From NCBI RefSeq assembly GCF_013782625.1, contig NZ_CP056199.1, forward strand, positions 3,738,588-3,802,587: 64,000 nucleotides of DNA, given 5' to 3'. This document shows positions 61,801 to 64,000 of this stretch, piece after piece; positions within the stretch are counted from its first letter, which is position 1; every line of letters begins with the position of its first letter. The position numbers and the translations under genes were made by a program. The DNA is from Enterobacter sp. RHBSTW-00994. Its GTDB lineage: Bacteria > Pseudomonadota > Gammaproteobacteria > Enterobacterales > Enterobacteriaceae. The notes under the pieces were generated by a model that was given only the letters and a program-made list of their open reading frames with translations, was not told the DNA's origin and did not search any database.

Positions 61801-62760
61801 ATGCCCGCCGTCAACTTACGCCATATCGAGATTTTTCATGCGGTCATGACCACCGGAAATCTCACCGAAGCTGCACAGATGCTGCATACCTCTCAGCCGA
61901 CAGTCAGCCGCGAACTGGCGCGCTTTGAGAAAGTGCTCGGGCTAAAGCTGTTTGAACGTACCCGCGGTCGTCTTCACCCGACGGTGCAGGGGTTGCGCCT
62001 GTTCGAGGAAGTGCAACGCTCCTGGTATGGGCTGGATCGTATCGTTAGCGCAGCAGAGAGCCTGCGGGAATTTCGCCAGGGTGAGCTGTCCATCGTCTGC
62101 CTGCCCGTGTTCTCCCAGTCATTCCTTCCCTTGCTGCTACAGCCTTTTCTTGCTCGCTACCCGGAGGTGAATCTCACGATTGTGCCGCAGGAATCCCCCC
62201 TTCTTGAAGAGTGGCTCTCCGCTCAGCGCCACGATCTCGGTCTGACGGAAACCCTGGCAACCCCTGCGGGTACTGCCCGCACGGAATTGCTGTCATTAGA
62301 TGAAGTCTGTGTGTTGCCTACAGGACACCCGCTGACCCACAAACGTGTCCTGACCCCTGCCGATTTTCAGGGCGAAAACTACATTAGCCTGTCGCAGACC
62401 GACAGCTACCGGCTGTTGCTGGATTCGCTTTTTGCAGAGCATCAGGTGAAACGGCGTATGGTGGTTGAAACGCACAGTGCGGCGTCAATTTGCGCCATGG
62501 TGCGTGCAGGTGTGGGAATTGCGGTTGTGAACCCGTTAACGGCGCTGGATTATGCAGGAAGCGGGATTGTGATCCGCCGATTTAGCGTCTCCGTCCCCTT
62601 CACGGTGAGCCTGATCCGCCCGCTGCATCGCCCGGCATCTGCGCTGGTTGATGCTTTCAGCGAGCATTTGCAGGGAGGGTTGAGCACACTGACCACACAG
62701 CTGGAAAATGTGCTCAACAGCACGCCCGACTCAACGCCGGGCGTCAGCAAACTCAGTTAA
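61801..62760 (+). CDS. lysR: LysR, activator of lysA
   Basis: The name-giving LysR-family regulator, 319 residues from MPAVNLRHIEIFHAVMTTG; upstream frame to 61630 overlaps lysA and is rejected. HTH around residues 20-43 with EAAQMLHTSQPTVSRELARFEK; effector domain with LSIVCLPVFSQSFLPLLL. The 124 bases to lysA should hold the shared operators. The C-terminal tail overlaps the next gene by 8 bases. Confidence 0.95.
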   Translation: MPAVNLRHIEIFHAVMTTGNLTEAAQMLHTSQPTVSRELARFEKVLGLKLFERTRGRLHPTVQGLRLFEEVQRSWYGLDRIVSAAESLREFRQGELSIVCLPVFSQSFLPLLLQPFLARYPEVNLTIVPQESPLLEEWLSAQRHDLGLTETLATPAGTARTELLSLDEVCVLPTGHPLTHKRVLTPADFQGENYISLSQTDSYRLLLDSLFAEHQVKRRMVVETHSAASICAMVRAGVGIAVVNPLTALDYAGSGIVIRRFSVSVPFTVSLIRPLHRPASALVDAFSEHLQGGLSTLTTQLENVLNSTPDSTPGVSKLS

Positions 62761-63301
62761 AACGTTTTGCGACAGACGCCACACGCTCGCCGAATTTGAC
62801 TGCGGTATCCAGATCGCCAGTGGCGATCGCACCTGCGTCTGCATCTGACGGAGACTGTACCAGCAGACCGACTGAGCCACCCAGGTTGTTAATGTCCTGA
62901 CGCGTAGAAGCCAGTGTGTTTGCCGGAGGAAGGCCCAGGCTCACCCAGATCCCGCCATGTTGAGACGCCAGCGTTTGCAGGTACTGCAGCGAAACCTGTT
63001 TGTCACCGTTCAGGCTCGCACTGTTGCTGAAACCGGCAAACACTTTGTCCTGCCAACTGCGAACGAACCAGGCTTTAGAGGTCGCATCAGCGAACTTCTT
63101 GAACTGCCACGGCACGCTGCCCATATAGGTTGGCGCACCAAAAATAATGGCCTTCGCATCGTTCAGTTTTTGCCAGTCGCTTTCCTGAATATCACCATTG
63201 CTGTCAATCGCGATCAGTTCAGCCTTCGCCCCTTCTGCAACCGTTTCGGCTACGCGTTTAGTATGACCGTAACCAGAATAATAGATAACTACAACGCTCA
63301 T
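62753..63301 (-). CDS. Flavodoxin-like NAD(P)H:quinone oxidoreductase family protein
   Basis: 182 residues of flavodoxin fold: the FMN phosphate loop is YYSGYGHTKRVAETVAEG at residues 7-24, followed by FGAPTYMGSVPWQFKKF (WrbA-like) and FSNSASLNGDKQ. It probably reduces quinones or similar substrates with bound FMN. The neighbouring DoxX gene is 41 bases upstream and they are likely cotranscribed. In E. coli ygeA and araE follow lysR instead. Confidence 0.85.
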   Translation of the reverse strand: MSVVVIYYSGYGHTKRVAETVAEGAKAELIAIDSNGDIQESDWQKLNDAKAIIFGAPTYMGSVPWQFKKFADATSKAWFVRSWQDKVFAGFSNSASLNGDKQVSLQYLQTLASQHGGIWVSLGLPPANTLASTRQDINNLGGSVGLLVQSPSDADAGAIATGDLDTAVKFGERVASVAKRFN

Positions 63302-63342
63302 GGTATATCTCCTGATGCAATATTGCTTTGAAAGTCAGTTAA

Positions 63343-63768
63343 TTAAGCCTTGCGCGATACAGCATATTTTCCCGCGCCGAGGAACATAATGCACAGCCCA
63401 CCCAGAAAATAGAGCGCTTCACTTTCGAGCGCCCATGCCCCCACATCCGTCAGCGAGAAGAATTTCCCCATTCCCACCAACAGCGTGGCGACAAGAATAT
63501 TGAAGGCATAGATAAATGCAGCCGGACGTGTCAGCCAGCCGATAATGATCAGCACAGGGGTGATGATTTCACCGATAAAAACGCCATAGGCAATAAAGCC
63601 TGGTAATCCCTTTTGTTCGAGTAGCGCAGAAATCCAGCCTACACCGTGGTCAATCTTCGCCACTCCATGAAACAACATCAAAATACCGAATGTCAGACGT
63701 AGCAACAGGCGGCCAAAATCCGGGTGGTTGGTATAGCGAGTAAATACGGCATCAATAGTATTCAGCAT
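63343..63768 (-). CDS. DoxX-family membrane protein
   Basis: 141 residues with four hydrophobic segments. GRLLLRLTFGILMLFHGVAKIDHG at the N-terminus is the DoxX signature, followed by PGFIAYGVFIGEIITPVLIIIG. Members of this family associate with redox or quinone proteins; exact role unknown. Transcribed before the flavodoxin-like gene. Confidence 0.87.
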   Translation of the reverse strand: MLNTIDAVFTRYTNHPDFGRLLLRLTFGILMLFHGVAKIDHGVGWISALLEQKGLPGFIAYGVFIGEIITPVLIIIGWLTRPAAFIYAFNILVATLLVGMGKFFSLTDVGAWALESEALYFLGGLCIMFLGAGKYAVSRKA

Positions 63769-63947
63769 AGTGAATTTTCTTATTTGTCAGCGTGCTATCA
63801 AACATTCAACGAACAGCATCGGTCTCCCGAGTTGCCATTTTCGGTTCCCTGGTATCAAATAGAAACCTTACGTCGTTTTATACACGCAAACATTCACTTG
63901 CGTAAGAAGGCACTTTTACCTCACCTGGTTACCTCGAGGGAACCACC

Positions 63948-64000
63948 ATGACCGACACCGAAATCGTAAAAACGGATATGCCGCCTTATAACGTCTTCGA
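63948..64000 (+). CDS. Start of a divergent gene, possibly an HxlR-type regulator
   Basis: ATG at 63948 behind GAGGGAACCACC opens MTDTEIVKTDMPPYNVF and runs off the window edge after 17 codons. HxlR-type regulators often begin with a short tail and a YNVF-like segment before the CPS motif, and commonly sit divergently from quinone-reductase/DoxX pairs, but only the start is visible. CTTACG (63867-63872) and CGTAAG (63901-63906) form a dyad in the promoter gap. Confidence 0.45.
   Translation, partial: MTDTEIVKTDMPPYNVF

Noticed and set aside
63724-63951. 75-codon plus-strand reading frame near the right end.
   Set aside because: It overlaps the DoxX gene start and the promoter gap, and conflicts with the better-supported start at 63948.

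Overview
The window is a chromosomal segment from a member of the Enterobacteriaceae, most likely the Enterobacter/Lelliottia/Leclercia group. This is inferred from remembered protein families and gene order; no search was run. The order follows the Escherichia coli K-12 barA-to-lysR interval almost gene for gene, with a few insertions and deletions that identify the lineage. There is no phage, CRISPR array, plasmid or defence island, and I found no clearly new biological system. The notable points are regulatory RNAs, a deletion scar, one decayed insertion sequence and one accessory carbohydrate island.

Layout. 1-6400: the end of barA, then the minus-strand D-glucarate operon gudP-gudX-gudD-garK. 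6400-9500: yqcA, truC, yqcC, the CsrA-sequestering RNA csrB and syd. Upstream of csrB lies an 18-base inverted repeat of the type bound by UvrY, the partner of BarA, so both ends of the BarA-UvrY-CsrB pathway are in the window. 9500-16000: queF, ppnN, serine uptake and degradation (sdaC-sdaB) and xni. 16000-16900: fucR stands alone beside a short in-frame relic of the fucU 3' end, the scar of a lost fucose operon. 16900-23800: rlmM, ygdD, gcvA, sRNA gcvB, ygdI, the sulfur-transfer pair csdA-csdE, tcdA and mltA. 24000-24400: three identical initiator tRNA genes, followed by amiC and argA with ARG boxes.

27300-40800: the recombination and repair cluster recC-ptrA-recB-recD, preceded by four pseudopilin-like genes (ppdA, ppdB, ygdB, ppdC). 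40900-47400: thyA, lgt, ptsP, rppH, an AT-rich gap with DnaA-box-like and CRP-like sequences, mutH and ygdR; ygdQ, expected between the last two, is missing. 47500-54000: tas, then an IS4-like element sitting in the tas/lplT terminator hairpin, lplT, aas and the paired sRNAs omrA and omrB. 54000-61700: galR and lysA, separated by an accessory cluster (GNAT acetyltransferase, UxuR-like GntR regulator, GH1 glycosidase, lone PTS EIIC, AscG-like LacI regulator) whose divergent promoter region carries three UxuR/ExuR-like operator sequences. 61800-64000: lysR, then a flavodoxin-like protein and a DoxX protein divergent from a gene cut by the window edge.

The genes are mostly core functions: post-transcriptional control by four sRNAs (csrB, gcvB, omrA, omrB), DNA repair, sugar-acid and serine catabolism, phospholipid and lipoprotein maintenance, and lysine and arginine biosynthesis.
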